NCBI RefSeq assembly: GCF_029227915.1
Contig: NC_079877.1
Location: 34,995,851-35,059,850 of the forward strand
Reading direction: 5' to 3'
Length of the DNA: 64,000 nt
Origin: Hydractinia symbiolongicarpus
Taxonomy: Eukaryota; Cnidaria; Hydrozoa; Anthoathecata; Hydractiniidae
Part shown: positions 12,601-25,590 of the stretch, piece by piece
How the letters are laid out: every line of letters starts with the position of its first letter
Numbering within the stretch: position 1 is the first letter of the stretch
The notes under the pieces: generated by a model
What the model was told of the DNA's origin: nothing
Database searches by the model: none
What the model saw: only the letters and a program-made list of their open reading frames with translations
Program-made: the position numbers and the translations under genes

Positions 12601-15219
12601 CTACAAGTCTCATGGGCTTTAGTGGTGAAATAATAATTTAAAAAATCGTTTGGGAAATGAGTTTACTCCCTGGGTACTTTATTTGTATACTTTTGACTAT
12701 ACGGGCCGAGTCCGGGATTTACGGGAAATCGCGGGTTTTCGTTTGTCGGCGATTAAACTTCTTTTATTCAGCGTCTTATCAAAAATGAAAACATTTTTGA
12801 AAACTACAAGTCTCATGCGTTTTAGTGGCGAAAACATAATATAAAAAATCGTTCGGGAAATGAGTTTACTCACAGGGTACTTTCTTTGTATACATTCGAA
12901 TGTACGGGCCAAGCCCGGGATTTAGCGGAAATCGCTGGTTTTCGTTTGCCGGCGATTAAACCTCTTTCATTAAGTGTCTCATTAAAAATGAAAACATTTT
13001 TGAAAACTGCAAGTCTCATGCGTTTTAGTGGTGAAAAAATAATTTAAAAAATCGTTCGGAAAATGAGTTTACTCCCTGGGTACTTTCTTTGTATACTTTT
13101 GACTATACGGGCCGAGTCCGGGATTTACGGGAAATCGCGGGTTTTCGTTTGCCAGCGATTAAACTTCTTTTATTCAGCGGACGATCAAAAATTAAAACAT
13201 TTTTGAAAACTACAAGTCTCATGCGTTTTAGTGGTGAAAAATTAATATAAAAAATCGTTCGGGAAATGAGTTTACTCCCTGGGTACTTTCTTTGTATACT
13301 TTTGACTATACGGGCCAAGCCCGGAATTTACGGGAAATGGCGGGTTTTCGTTTGCCGGTGATTAAACTTCTTTTATTCAGTGTCTAATCAAAAATGAAAA
13401 CATTTTTGAAAACTACAAGTCTCATGCGTTTTAGTGGTGAAAAGATAATTTAAAAAATCGTTCGGGAAATGAGTTTACTCCCTGGGTGCTTTCTTTGTAT
13501 ACTTTTGACTATACGGCCGAGTCCGGGATTTACGGGAAGTCGCGGGTTTTCGTTTGCGGGCGATTAAACTTCTTTTATTCAGCGTCTCATCAAAAATGAA
13601 AACATTTTTAAAAACTACAAGTCTCATGGGCTTTAGTGGTGAAATAATAATTTAAAAAATCGTTCGGAAAATGAGTTTACACCCCGGGTACTTTCTTTGT
13701 ATACTTTTGACTATATGGGCCAAGCCCGAGGTTTACGGGAAATGGCGGGTTTTTGTTTGCCGGCGATTAAACTTCTTTTATTCAGCGTTTCATCAAAAAT
13801 GAAAACATTTCTGAAAACTACAAGTCTCATGCGTTTTAGTGGTGAAGAAATAATTTAAAAAATCGTTCGGGAAATGAGTTTACTCCCTGGGTACTTTCTT
13901 TGTATACTTTTGACTATACGGGCCGAGTCCGGGATTTACGGGAAATCGCGGGTTTTCGTTTGCCGGCGATTAAACTTCTTTTATTCAGCGTCTCATCAAA
14001 AATGAAAACATTTTTAAAAACTACAAGTCTCATGGGCTTTAGTGGTGAAATAATAATTTAAAAAATCGTTCGGGAAATGAGTTTACTCCCTGGGTACTTT
14101 CTTTGTATATTTTTGACTATACGGGCCGAGTCTGGGATTTACGGGAAGTTGCAGGTTTTCGTTTGCCGGCGATTAAACTTCTTTTATTCAGCGTCTCATC
14201 AAAAATGAAAACATTTTTGAAAACTACAAGTCTCATGCGTTTTAGTGGTGAAAAAATAATTTAAAAAATCGTTCGGGAAATGAGTTTACTCCCTGGGTAC
14301 TTTCTTTGTATACATTGGACCACACGGGCCAAGCCCGCGTTTTAGGGGAAATCGCTGGTTTTCGTTTGCCGGCGATTAAACTTCTTTTATTCAGCGTCTT
14401 ATTAAAAATGAAAACATTTTTGAAAACTACAGGTCTCATGCGTTTTAGTGGTGAAAAAATAATTTGAAAAATCGTTTGGGAAATGAGTTTACTCCCTGGG
14501 TACTTTCTTTGTATACTTTTGACTATGCGGGCCGAGTCCAGGGTTTACGGGAAATCGCGGGTTTTCGTTCGCCGGCAATTAAACCTCTTTCATTAAGCGT
14601 CTCATTAAAAATTAAAACATTTTTGAAAACTACAAGTCTCATTCGTTCTAGTGGTGCAGAAATAATTTGAAAAATCGTTCAGGAAATCAGTTTATTCCTT
14701 AGGTACTTTCTTTATATACATTCAACTATACGGGCCAAGCCCGGGATTTACGGGAAATCGCGGGTTTTCGTTTGCCGGCGATTAAAATTCTTTTATTCAG
14801 CGTCTCATCAAAAATGAAACCAAGTTTGAAAACTACAAGTCTCATGCGTTTTTGTGGTGAAAAAATAATTTAAAAAATCGTTCGGGAAATGAGTTTAATC
14901 CCTGGGTACTTTCTTTGTATACTTTTGACTATACGGGCCGAGTCCGGGATTTACGGGAAATAGCGGGTTTTCGTTTGTCGGCGATTAAACTTCTTTTATT
15001 CAGCGTCTTATCAAAAATGAAAACATTTTTGAAAACTACAAGTCTCATGCGTTTTAGTGGCGAAAACATAATATAAAAAATCGTTCGGGAAATGAGTTTA
15101 CTCACAGGGTACTTTCTTTGTATACATTCGAATGTACGGGCCAAGCCCGGGATTTAGCGGAAATCGCTGGTTTTCGTTTGCCGGCGATTAAACCTCTTTC
15201 ATTAAGCGTCTCATCAAAA

Positions 15220-16681
15220 ATGAAAACATTTTTGAAAACTACAAGTCTCATGCGTTTTAGTGGTGAAAAGATAATTTAAAAAATCGTTCGGGAAATGAGT
15301 TTACTCCCTGGGTGCTTTCTTTGTATACTTTTGACTATACGGCCGAGTCCGGGATTTACGGGAAGTCGCGGGTTTTCGTTTGCGGGCGATTAAACTTCTT
15401 TTATTCAGCGTCTCATCAAAAATGAAAACATTTTTAAAAACTACAAGTCTCATGGGCTTTAGTGGTGAAATAATAATTTAAAAAATCGTTCGGAAAATGA
15501 GTTTACACCCCGGGTACTTTCTTTGTATACTTTTGACTATATGGGCCAAGCCCGGGGTTTACGGGAAATGGCGGGTTTTTGTTTGCCGGCGATTAAACTT
15601 CTTTTATTCAGCGTTTCATCAAAAATGAAAACATTTCTGAAAACTACAAGTCTCATGCGTTTTAGTGGTGAAGAAATAATTTAAAAAATCGTTCGGGAAA
15701 TGAGTTTACTCCCTGGGTACTTTCTTTGTATACTTTTGACTATACGGGCCGAGTCCGGGATTTACGGGAAATCGCGGGTTTTCGTTTGTCGGCGATTAAA
15801 CTTCTTTTATTCAGCGTCTTATCAAAAATGAAAACATTTTTGAAAACTACAAGTCTCATGCGTTTTAGTGGTGAAAAATTAATATAAAAAATCGTTCGGG
15901 AAATGAGTTTACTCCCTGGGTACTTTCTTTGTATACTTTTGACTATACGGGCCAAGCCCGGAATTTACGGGAAATGGCGGGTTTTCGTTTGCCGGTGATT
16001 AAACTTCTTTTATTCAGTGTCTAATCAAAAATGAAAACATTTTTGAAAACTACAAGTCTCATGCGTTTTAGTGGTGAAAAGATAATTTAAAAAATCGTTC
16101 GGGAAATGAGTTTACTCCCTGGGTGCTTTCTTTGTATACTTTTGACTATACGGCCGAGTCCGGGATTTACGGGAAGTCGCGGGTTTTCGTTTGCGGGCGA
16201 TTAAACTTCTTTTATTCAGCGTCTCATCAAAAATGAAAACATTTTTAAAAACTACAAGTCTCATGGGCTTTAGTGGTGAAATAATAATTTAAAAAATCGT
16301 TCGGAAAATGAGTTTACACCCCGGGTACTTTCTTTGTATACTTTTGACTATATGGGCCAAGCCCGGGTTTTACGGGAAATGGCGGGTTTTTGTTTGCCGG
16401 CGATTAAACTTCTTTTATTCAGCGTTTCATCAAAAATGAAAACATTTCTGAAAACTACAAGTCTCATGCGTTTTAGTGGTGAAGAAATAATTTAAAAAAT
16501 CGTTCGGGAAATGAGTTTACTCCCTGGGTACTTTCTTTGTATACTTTTGACTATACGGGCCGAGTCCGGGATTTACGGGAAATCGCGGGTTTTCGTTTGT
16601 CGGCGATTAAACTTCTTTTATTCAGCGTCTTATCAAAAATGAAAACATTTTTGAAAACTACAAGTCTCATGCGTTTTAGTG
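15220..16681 (+). repeat. 811-bp-offset direct repeat (about 650 bp per copy)
   Basis: Sequence from ~15,220 to 15,870 is repeated from ~16,031 to 16,681, including ACGGCCGAG, TTTGCGGGCG, TTTACACCCC and TTTGTCGGCG landmarks. The intervening ~160 bp differ in subfamily (GACTATAC against GAATGTAC types), showing mosaic exchange. Confidence 0.8.
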
Positions 16682-18247
16682 GCGAAAACATAATATAAAA
16701 AATCGTTCGGGAAATGAGTTTACTCACAGGGTACTTTCTTTGTATACATTCGAATGTACGGGCCAAGCCCGGGATTTAGCGGAAATCGCTGGTTTTCGTT
16801 TGCCGGCGATTAAACCTCTTTCATTAAGCGTCTCATCAAAAATGAAAACATTTTTGAAAACTACAAGTCTCATGCGTTTTAGTGGTAAAAAAAAATTTTA
16901 AAAAATCGTTCGGGAAATGAGTTTACTCCCTGGGTACTTTCTTTGTATACTTTTGACTATACAGGCCGAGTCCGGGATTTACGGGAAATCGCGGGTTTTC
17001 GTTTGCCGGCGATTAAACTTCTTTTATTCAGCGTCTCATCAAAAATGAAAACATTTTTAAAAACTACAAGTCTCATGGGCTTTAGTGGTGAAATAATAAT
17101 TTAAAAAATCGTTTGGGAAATGAGTTTACTCCCTGGGTACTTCCTTTGTATACTTTTGACTATACGGGCCGAGTCCGGGATTTACGGGAAATCGCGGGTT
17201 TTCGTTTGCCGGCGATTAAACTTCTTTTATTCAGCGTCTTATCAAAAATGAAAACATTTTTGAAAACTACAAGTCTCATGCGTTTTAGTGGCGAAAACAT
17301 AATATAAAAAATCGTTCGGGAAATGAGTTTACTCACAGGGTACTTTCTTTGTATACATTCGAATGTACGGGCCAAGCCCGGGATTTAGGGGAAATCGCTG
17401 GTTTTCGTTTGCCGGCGATTAAACCTCTTTTATTAAGCGTCTCATCAAAAATGAAAACATTTTTGAAAACTACAAGTCTCATGCGTTTTAGTGGTGAAAA
17501 AAATTTTTAAAAAATCGTTCGGGAAATGAGTTTACTCCCTGGGTACTTTCTTTGTATACATTCGACTACACGGGCCAATTCCCGGGATTTAGGGGAAATC
17601 GCTGGTTTTCGTTTGCCGGCGATTAAACCTCTTTCATTAAGTGTCTCATTAAAAATGGAAACATTTTTGAAAACTGCAAGTCTCATGCGTTTTAGTGGTG
17701 AAACTTTTGACTATATGGGCCAAGCCCGGGGTTTACGGGAAATGGCGGGTTTTCGTTTGCCGGCGATTAAACTTCTTTTATTCAGCGTTTCATCAAAAAT
17801 GAAAACATTTCTGAAAACTACAAGTCTCATGCGTTTTAGTGGTGAAGAAATAATTTAAAAAATCGTTCGGGAAATGAGTTTACTCCCTGGGTACTTTCTT
17901 TGTATACTTTTGACTATACGGGCCGAGTCCGGGATTTACGGGAAATCGCGGGTTTTCGTTTGCCGGCGATTAAATTTCTTTTATTCAGCGTCTCATCAAA
18001 AATGAAAACATTTTTAAAAACTACAAGTCTCATGGGCTTTAGTGGTGAAATAATAATTTAAAAAATCGTTTGGGAAATGAATTTACTCCCTGGGTACTTT
18101 CTTTGTATACTTTTGACTATACGGGCCGAGTCCGGGATTTACGGGAAATCGCGGGTTTTCGTTTGCCGGCGATTACACTTCTTTTATTCAGCGTCTTATC
18201 AAAAATGATAACATTTTTGAAAACTACAAGTCTCATGCGTTTTAGTG
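16504..18247 (+). repeat. Segmental duplication A, left copy
   Basis: About 1.74 kb recurs at 21,117-22,860 with a constant 4,613-bp offset. It contains the same ~57-bp internal deletion at 17,703/17,704. At the right end the copies diverge abruptly (GTGGCGAAAA here, GTGTCAAAAA in the other). Confidence 0.85.
17694..17713 (+). repeat. Monomer with ~57-bp deletion, copy 1
   Basis: AGTGGTGAAA joins directly to CTTTTGACTATATGG at 17,703/17,704. The A-rich tract, GGGAAATGAG, CCCGGGTAC and GTATA are lost. The deletion incidentally creates one of the two longest open frames of the window, 110 codons, which I treat as fortuitous. Confidence 0.9.
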
Positions 18248-21116
18248 GCGAAAAAAAATTTTAAAAAATCGTTCGGGAAATCAGTTTACTCCCTGGGTAC
18301 TTTCTTTGTATACATTCGACTACACTGGCCAATTCCCGGGATTTAGGGGAAATCGCTGGTTTTCGTTTGCCGGCGATTAAACCTCTTTCATTAAGCGTCT
18401 CATCAAAAATGAGAACATTTTTGAAAACTACAAGTCTCATGCGTTTTAGTGGTGAAAAAAATTTTTAAAAAATCGTTCGGGAAATGAGTTTACTCCGTGG
18501 GTACTTTCTTTGTATACTTTTGACTATACGGGCCGAGTCCGGGATTTACGGGAAATCGCGGGTTTTCGTTTGCCGGCGATTAAACTTCTTTTATTCAGCG
18601 TCTCATCAAAAATGAAAACATTTTAAAAAACTACAAGTCTCATGCGTTTTAGTGGTGAAAAAATTTTTTAAAAAATCGTTCGGGAAATGAGTTTACTCCC
18701 TGGGTACTTTCTTTGTATACATTCAACTACACGGGCCAATTCCCGGGATTTAGGGGAAATCGCTGGTTTTCGTTTACCGGCGATTAAACCTCTTACAATA
18801 AGTGTCTCATTAAAAATGAAAACATTTTTGAAAACTGCAAGTCTCATGCGTTTTAGTGGTGAAAAAATAATTTAAAAAATCGTTCGGAAAATGAGTTTAC
18901 TCCGTGGGTACTTTCTTTGTATACTTTTGACTATACGGGCCGAGTCCGGGATTTACGGGAAATCGCGGGTTTTCGTTTGCCAGCGATTAAACTTCTTTTA
19001 TTCAGCGTACGATCAAAAATGAAAACATTTTTGAAAACTACAAGTGTCATGCGTTTTAGTGGCGAAAACATAATATAAAAAATCGTTCGGAAAATGAGTA
19101 TACTCACAGGGTACTTTCTTTGTATACATTCGAATGTACGGGCCAAGCCCGGGATTTAGGGGAAATCGCTGGTTTTCGTTTGCCGGCGATTAAACCTCTT
19201 TCATTAAGCGTCTCATCAAAAATGAAAACATTTTTGAAAACTACAAGTCTCATGCGTTTTAGTGGTGAAAAAAAATTTTAAAAAATCGTTCGGGAAATGA
19301 GTTTACTCCCTGGGTACTTTCTTTGTATACTTTTGACTATACGGGCCGAGTCCGGGATTTACGGGAAATCGCGGGTTTTCGTTTGCCGGCGATTAAACTT
19401 CTTTTATTCAGCGTCTTATCAAAAATGAAAACATTTTTGAAAACTACAAGTCTCATGCGTTTTAGTGGTGAAAACATAATATAAAAAGTCGTTCGGGAAA
19501 TGAGTTTACTCACAGGGTACTTTCTTTGTATACATTCGAATGTACCGGCAAAGCCCGGGATTTAGGGGAAATCGCTGGTTTTCGTTTGCCGGCGATTAAA
19601 CCTCTTTCAATAAGCGTCTCATCAAAAATGAAAACATTTTTAAAAACTACAAGTCTCATGCGTTTTAGTGGTGAAAAAAAATTTTAAAAAATCGTTCGGG
19701 AAATGAGTTTACTCCCTGGGTACTTTCTTTGTATACTTTTGACTATACGGGCCGAGTCCGGGATTTACGGGAAATCGCGGGTTTTCGTTTGCCGGCGATT
19801 AAACTTCTTTTATTCAGCGTCTCATCAAAAATGAAAACATTTTTAAAAACTACAAGTCTCATGCGTTTTAGTGGTGAAAAAAAATTTTAAAAAATCGTTC
19901 GGGAAATGAGTTTACTCCCTGGGTACTTTCTTTGTATACATTCGACTACACGGGCCAATTCCCGGGATTTAGGGGAAATCGCTGGTTTTCGTTTGCCGGC
20001 GATTAAACCTCTTTCATTAAGTGTCTCATTAAAAATGAAAACATTTTTGAAAACTGCAAGTCTCATGCGTTTTAGTGGTGAAAAAATAATTTAAAAAATC
20101 GTTCGGAAAATGAGTTTACTCCCTGGGTACTTTCTTTGTATACTTTTGACTATACGGGCCGAGTCCGGGATTTACGGGAAATCGCGGGTTTTCGTTTGCC
20201 GGCGATTAAACTTCTTTTATTCAGCGTCTCATCAAAAATGAAAACATTTTTGAAAACTACAAGTCTCATGCGTTTTAGTGGTGAAAAATTAATATAAAGA
20301 ATTGTTCGGGAAATGAGTTTACTCCCTGGGGACTTTCTTTGTATACTTTTGACTATACGGGCCAAGCCCGGAATTTACGGGAAATGGCGGGTTTTCGTTT
20401 GCCGGTGATTAAACTTCTTTTATTCAGTGTCTAATCAAAAATGAAAACATTTTTAAAAACTACAAGTCTCATGCGTTTTAGTGGTGAAAAGATAATTTAA
20501 AAAATCGTTCGGGAAATGAGTTTACTCCCTGGGTGCTTTCTTTGTATACTTTTGACTATACGGCCGAGTCCGGGATTTACGGGAAGTCGCGGGTTTTCGT
20601 TTGCGGGCGATTAAACTTCTTTTATTCAGCGTCTCATCAAAAATGAAAACATTTTTAAAAACTACAAGTCTCATGGGCTTTAGTGGTGAAATAATAATTT
20701 AAAAAATCGTTCGGAAAATGAGTTTACACCCCGGGTACTTTCTTTGTATACTTTTGACTGTATGGGCCAAGCCCGGGGTTTACGGGAAATGGCGGGTTTT
20801 TGTTTGCCGGCGATTAAACTTCTTTTATTCAGCGTTTCATCAAAAATGAAAACATTTCTGAAAACTACAAGTCTCATGCATTTTAGTGGTGAAGAAATAA
20901 TTTAAAAAATCGTTCGGGAAATAAGTTTACTCCCTGGGTACTTTCTTTGTATACTTTTGACTATACGGGCCGAGTCCAGGATTTACGGGAAATCGCGGGT
21001 TTTCGTTTGCCGGCGATTAAACTTCTTTTATTCAGCGTCTCATCAAAAATGAAAACATTTTTAAAAACTACAAGTCTCATGGGCTTTAGTGGTGAAATAA
21101 TAATTTAAAAAATTGT

Positions 21117-22860
21117 TTGGGAAATGAGTTTAATCCCTGGGTACTTTCTTTGTATACTTTTGACTATACGTGCCGAGTCCGGGATTTACGGGAAATCGCG
21201 GGTTTTCGTTTGTCGGCGATTAAACTTCTTTTATTCAGCGTCTTATCAAAAATGAAAACATTTTTGAAAACTACAAGTCTCATGCGTTTTAGTGGCGAAA
21301 ACATAATATAAAAAATCGTTCGGGAAATGAGTTTACTCACAGGGTACTTTCTTTTTATACATTCGAATGTACGGGCCAAGCCCGGGATTTAGCGGAAATC
21401 GCTGGTTTTCGTTTGCCGGCGATTAAACCTCTTTCATTAAGCGTCTCATCAAAAATGAAAACATTTTTGAAAACTACAAGTCTCATGCGTTTTAGTGGTA
21501 AAAAAAAATTTAAAAAAATCGTTCGGGAAATGAGTTTACTCCCTGGGTACTTTCTTTGTATACTTTTGACTATACAGGCCGAGTCCGGGATTTACGGGAA
21601 ATCGCGGGTTTTCGTTTGCCGGCGATTAAACTTCTTTTATTCAGCGTCTCATCAAAAATGAAAACATTTTTAAAAACTACAAGTCTCATGGGCTTTAGTG
21701 GTGAAATAATAATTTAAAAAATCGTTTGGGAAATGAGTATACTCCCTGGGTACTTCCTTTGTATACTTTTGACTATACGGGCCGAGTCCGGGATTTACGG
21801 GAAAACGCAGGTTTTCGTTTGCCGGCGATTAAACTTCTTTTATTCAGCGTCTTATCAGAAATGAAAACATTTTTGAAAACTACAAGTCTCATGCGTTTTA
21901 GTGGCGAAAACATAATATAAAAAATCGTTCGGGAAATGAGTTTACTCACAGGGTACTTTCTTTGTATACATTCGAATGTACGGGCCAAGCCCGGGATTTA
22001 GGGGAAATCGCTGGTTTTCGTTTGCCGGCGATTAAACCTCTTTTATTAAGCGTCTCATCAAAAATGAAAACATTTTTGAAAACTACAAGTCTCATGCGTT
22101 TTAGTGGTGAAAAAAATTTTTAAAAAATCGTTCGGGAAATGAGTTTACTCCCTGGGTACTTTCTTTGTATACATTCGACTACACGGGCCAATTCCCGGGA
22201 TTTAGGGGAAATCGCTGGTTTTCGTTTGCCGGCGATTAAGCCTCTTTCATTAAGTGTCTCATTAAAAATGGAAACATTTTTGAAAACTGCAAGTCTCATG
22301 CGTTTTAGTGGTGAAACTTTTGACTATATGGGCCAAGCCCGGGGTTTACGGGAAATGGCGGGTTTTCGTTTGCCGGCGATTAAACTTCTTTTATTCAGCG
22401 TTTCATCAAAAATGAAAACATTTCTGAAAACTACAAGTCTCATGCGTTTTAGTGGTGAAGAAATAATTTAAAAAATCGTTCGGGAAATGAGTTTACTCCC
22501 TGGGTACTTTCTTTGTATACTTTTGACTATACGGGCCGAGTCCGGGATTTACGGGAAATCACGGGTTTTCGTTTGCCGGCGATTAAATTTCTTTTATTCA
22601 GCGTCTCATCAAAAATGAAAACATTTTTAAAAACTACAAGTCTCATGGGCTTTAGTGGTGAAATAATAATTTAAAAAATCGTTTGGGAAATGAGTTTACT
22701 CCCTGGGTACTTTCTTTGTATACTTTTGACTATACGGGCCGAGTCCGGGATTTACGGGAAATCGCGGGTTTTCGTTTGCCGGCGATTACACTTCTTTTAT
22801 TCAGCGTCTTATCAAAAATGATAACATTTTTGAAAACTACAAGTCTCATGCGTTTTAGTG
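21117..22860 (+). repeat. Segmental duplication A, right copy
   Basis: Counterpart of 16,504-18,247. One extra monomer just upstream (~20.92-21.12 kb) shifts the offset from 4,410 (15.74-16.4 kb against 20.15-20.8 kb) to 4,613. The offset equals 23 x 203 minus 56, accounted for by the single truncated monomer lying between corresponding points. Confidence 0.85.
22307..22326 (+). repeat. Monomer with ~57-bp deletion, copy 2
   Basis: Identical GTGAAA|CTTTTGAC junction at 22,316/22,317, exactly 4,613 bp from the first. It was therefore copied by duplication rather than arising twice. Confidence 0.9.
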
Positions 22861-23667
22861 TCAAAAACATAATATAAAAAATCGTTCGGGAAATGAGTTT
22901 ACTCACAGGGTACTTTCTTTGTATACATTCGAATGTACGGGCCAAGCCCGGGATTTAGCGGAAATCGCTGGTTTTCGTTTGCCGGCGATTAAACCTCTTT
23001 CATTAAGCGTCTCATCAAAAATGAAAACATTTTTGAAAACTACAAGTCTCATGCGTTTTAGTGGTGAAGAAATAATTTAAAAAATCGTTCGGGAAATGAG
23101 TTTACTCCCTGGGTACTTTCTTTGTATACTTTTGACTATACGGGCCGAGTCCGGGATTTACGGGAAATCGCGGGTTTTCGTTTGCCGGCGATTAAATTTC
23201 TTTTATTCAGCGTCTCATCAAAAATTAAAACATTTTTAAAAACTACAAGTCTCATGGGCTTTAGTGGTGAAATAATAATTTAAAAAATCGTTTGGGAAAT
23301 GAGTTTACTCCCTGGGTACTTTCTTTGTATACTTTTGACTATACGGGCCGAGTCCGGGATTTACGGGAAATCGCGGGTTTTCGTTTGCCGGCGATTACAC
23401 TTCTTTTATTCAGCGTCTTATCAAAAATGATAACATTTTTGAAAACTACAAGTCTCATGCGTTTTAGTGTCAAAAACATAATATAAAAAATCGTTCGGGA
23501 AATGAGTTTACTCACAGGGTACTTTCTTTGTATACATTCGAATGTACGGGCCAAGCCCGGGATTTAGCAGAAATCGCTGGTTTTCGTTTGCCGGCGATTA
23601 AACCTCTTTCATTAAGCGTCTCATCAAAAATGAAAACATTTTTGAAAACTACAAGTCTCATGCGTTT
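22450..23667 (+). repeat. 609-bp tandem trimer, pair 1
   Basis: Two trimers start at 22,450 and 23,059. Both share the rare CGATTACACTTC and GTGTCAAAAACATAATATAA. I see scattered single-base differences, for example AAATCACGGG against AAATCGCGGG and AAAATGAAAAC against AAAATTAAAAC. Confidence 0.85.
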
Positions 23668-23669
23668 TA

Positions 23670-24889
23670 GTGGTGAAAAAAAATTTTAAAAAATCGTTCG
23701 GGAAATGAGTTTACTCCCTGGGTACTTTCTTTGTATACTTTTCACTATACGGGCCGAGTCCGGGATTTACGGGAAATCGCGGGTTTTCGTTTGCCGGCGA
23801 TTAAACTTCTTTTATTCAGCGTCTCATCAAAAATGAAAACATTTTTAAAAACTACAAGTCTCATGGGCTTTAGTGGTGAAATAATAATTTAAAAAATCGT
23901 TTGGGAAATGAGTTTTCTCCCTGGGTACTTCCTTTGTATACTTTTGACTATACGGGCCGAGTCCGGGATTTACGGGAAATCGCGGGTTTTCGTTTGCCGG
24001 CGATTAAACTTCTTTTATTCAGCGTCTTATCAAAAATGAAAACATTTTTGAAAACTACAAGTCTCATGCGTTTTAGTGGCGAAAACATAATATAAAAAAT
24101 CGTTCGGGAAATGAGTTTACTCACAGGGTACTTTCTTTGTATACATTCGAATGTACGGGCCAAGCCCGGGATTTAGGGGAAATCGCTGGTTTTCGTTTGC
24201 CGGCGATTAAAACTCTTTTATTAAGCGTCTCATCAAAAATGAAAACATTTTTAAAAACTACAAGTCTCATGCGTTTTAGTGATGAAAAAAAATTTTAAAA
24301 AATCGTTCGGGAAATGAGTTTACTCCCTGGGTACTTTCTTTGTATACTTTTCACTATACGGGCCGAGTCCGGGATTTACGGGAAATCGCGGGTTTTCGTT
24401 TGCCGGCGATTAAACTTCTTTTATTCAGCGTCTCATCAAAAATGAAAACATTTTTAAAAACTACAAGTCTCATGGGCTTTAGTGGTGAAATAATAATTTA
24501 AAAAATCGTTTGGGAAATGAGTTTTCTCCCTGGGTACTTCCTTTGTATACTTTTGACTATACGGGCCGAGTCCGGGATTTACGGGAAATCGCGGGTTTTC
24601 GTTTGCCGGCGATTAAACTTCTTTTATTCAGCGTCTTATCAAAAATGAAAACATTTTTGAAAACTACAAGTCTCATGCGTTTTAGTGGCGAAAACATAAT
24701 ATAAAAAATCGTTCGGGAAATGAGTTTACTCACAGGGTACTTTCTTTGTATACATTCGAATGTACGGGCCAAGCCCGGGATTTAGGGGAAATCGCTGGTT
24801 TTCGTTTGCCGGCGATTAAAACTCTTTTATTAAGCGTCTCATCAAAAATGAAAACATTTTTAAAAACTACAAGTCTCATGCGTTTTAGT
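23670..24889 (+). repeat. 609-bp tandem trimer, pair 2
   Basis: Two units share CTTTTCACTATAC (23,737 and 24,346), GAGTTTTCTCCC and CGATTAAAACTC. They are offset by 609 bp and appear almost identical. Confidence 0.85.
24751..24764. repeat. 14-bp palindrome TACATTCGAATGTA, last copy
   Basis: This is the rightmost copy of the palindromic variant, in the second unit of the 609-bp tandem near 24.3-24.9 kb. To the right the same site reads ATTCGACTATAC or TTTTGACTATAC instead. Confidence 0.9.
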
Positions 24890-25577
24890 GGTGAAAAAAA
24901 TTTTTAAAAAATCGTTCGGGAAATGAGTTTACTCCCTGGGTACTTTCTTTGTATACATTCGACTACACGGGCCAATTCCCGGGATTTAGGGGAAATCGCT
25001 GGTTTTCGTTTGCCGGCGATTAAACCTCTTTCATTAAGTGTCTCATTAAAAATGAAAACATTTTTGAAAACTGCAAGTCTCATGCGTTTTAGTGGTGAAA
25101 AAATAATTTAAAAAATCGTTCGGAAAATGAGTTTACTCCCTGGGTACTTTCTTTGTATACTTTTGACTATACGGGCCGAGTCCGGGATTTACGGGAAATC
25201 GCGGGTTTTCGTTTGCCGGTGATTAATCCACTTTCATTGAGCGTCACATCAAAAATCAAAACATTTCTGAAAACTACAAGTCTCATGCGTTTTAGTGGTG
25301 AAAAAATAATTTAAAAAATCTTTTGGGAAATGAGTTTACTCCCTGGGTACTTTCTTTGTATACTTTTGACTATACATGCCGAGTCCGGGATTTACGGGAG
25401 ATCGCTGGTTTTCGTTTGCCGGCGATTAAACTTCTTTTATTCAGCGTCTCATCAAAAATGAAAACATTTTTAAAAACTACAAGTCTTATGGGCTTTAGTG
25501 GTGAAATAATAATTTAAAAAATCGTTTGGGAAATGAGTTTACTCCCTGGGTACTTTCTTTGTATACATTCGACTATA

Positions 25578-25590
25578 CGGGCCAAGCCCG
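25578..25590 (+). repeat. CGGGC-CAA-GCCCG hairpin (example)
   Basis: Five-base perfect inverted arms flank a 3-nt loop in the GC box. The alternative subfamily reads CGGGC-CGA-GTCCG, which keeps the fold in + strand RNA through one G-U wobble but gives an A-C mismatch on the complementary strand. A third variant (CGGGCCAATTCCCG, for example 10.4, 11.4 and 17.5 kb) retains CGGG/CCCG arms with a larger loop. Confidence 0.8.

Larger units (their letters stand above)
9401..25200 (+). repeat. Array zone 2: palindrome-type and TAGGGG/TAGCGG monomers
   Basis: This zone mixes the zone-1 type with monomers having ATTCGAATGTAC or ATTCGACTACAC at the GTATAC site, TTTAGGGG or TTTAGCGG in place of TTTACGGG, CGCTGG in place of CGCGGG, and CCTCTTTCATTAAG in place of CTTCTTTTATTCAG. 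These variants travel together as subfamily haplotypes. The 811-bp tetramer marked by ACGGCCGAG recurs here at about 12.09, 13.51, 15.34, 16.15 and 20.56 kb. No gene candidates. Confidence 0.85.

Noticed and set aside
17526-22471. Longest open frames (110 codons at 17,526-17,858 and 22,139-22,471)
   Set aside because: They result from the ~57-bp deletion fusing two monomer frames. The same satellite sequence is the whole ORF, frames shift with each 203-bp step, and no start context, domain or codon bias supports a gene.
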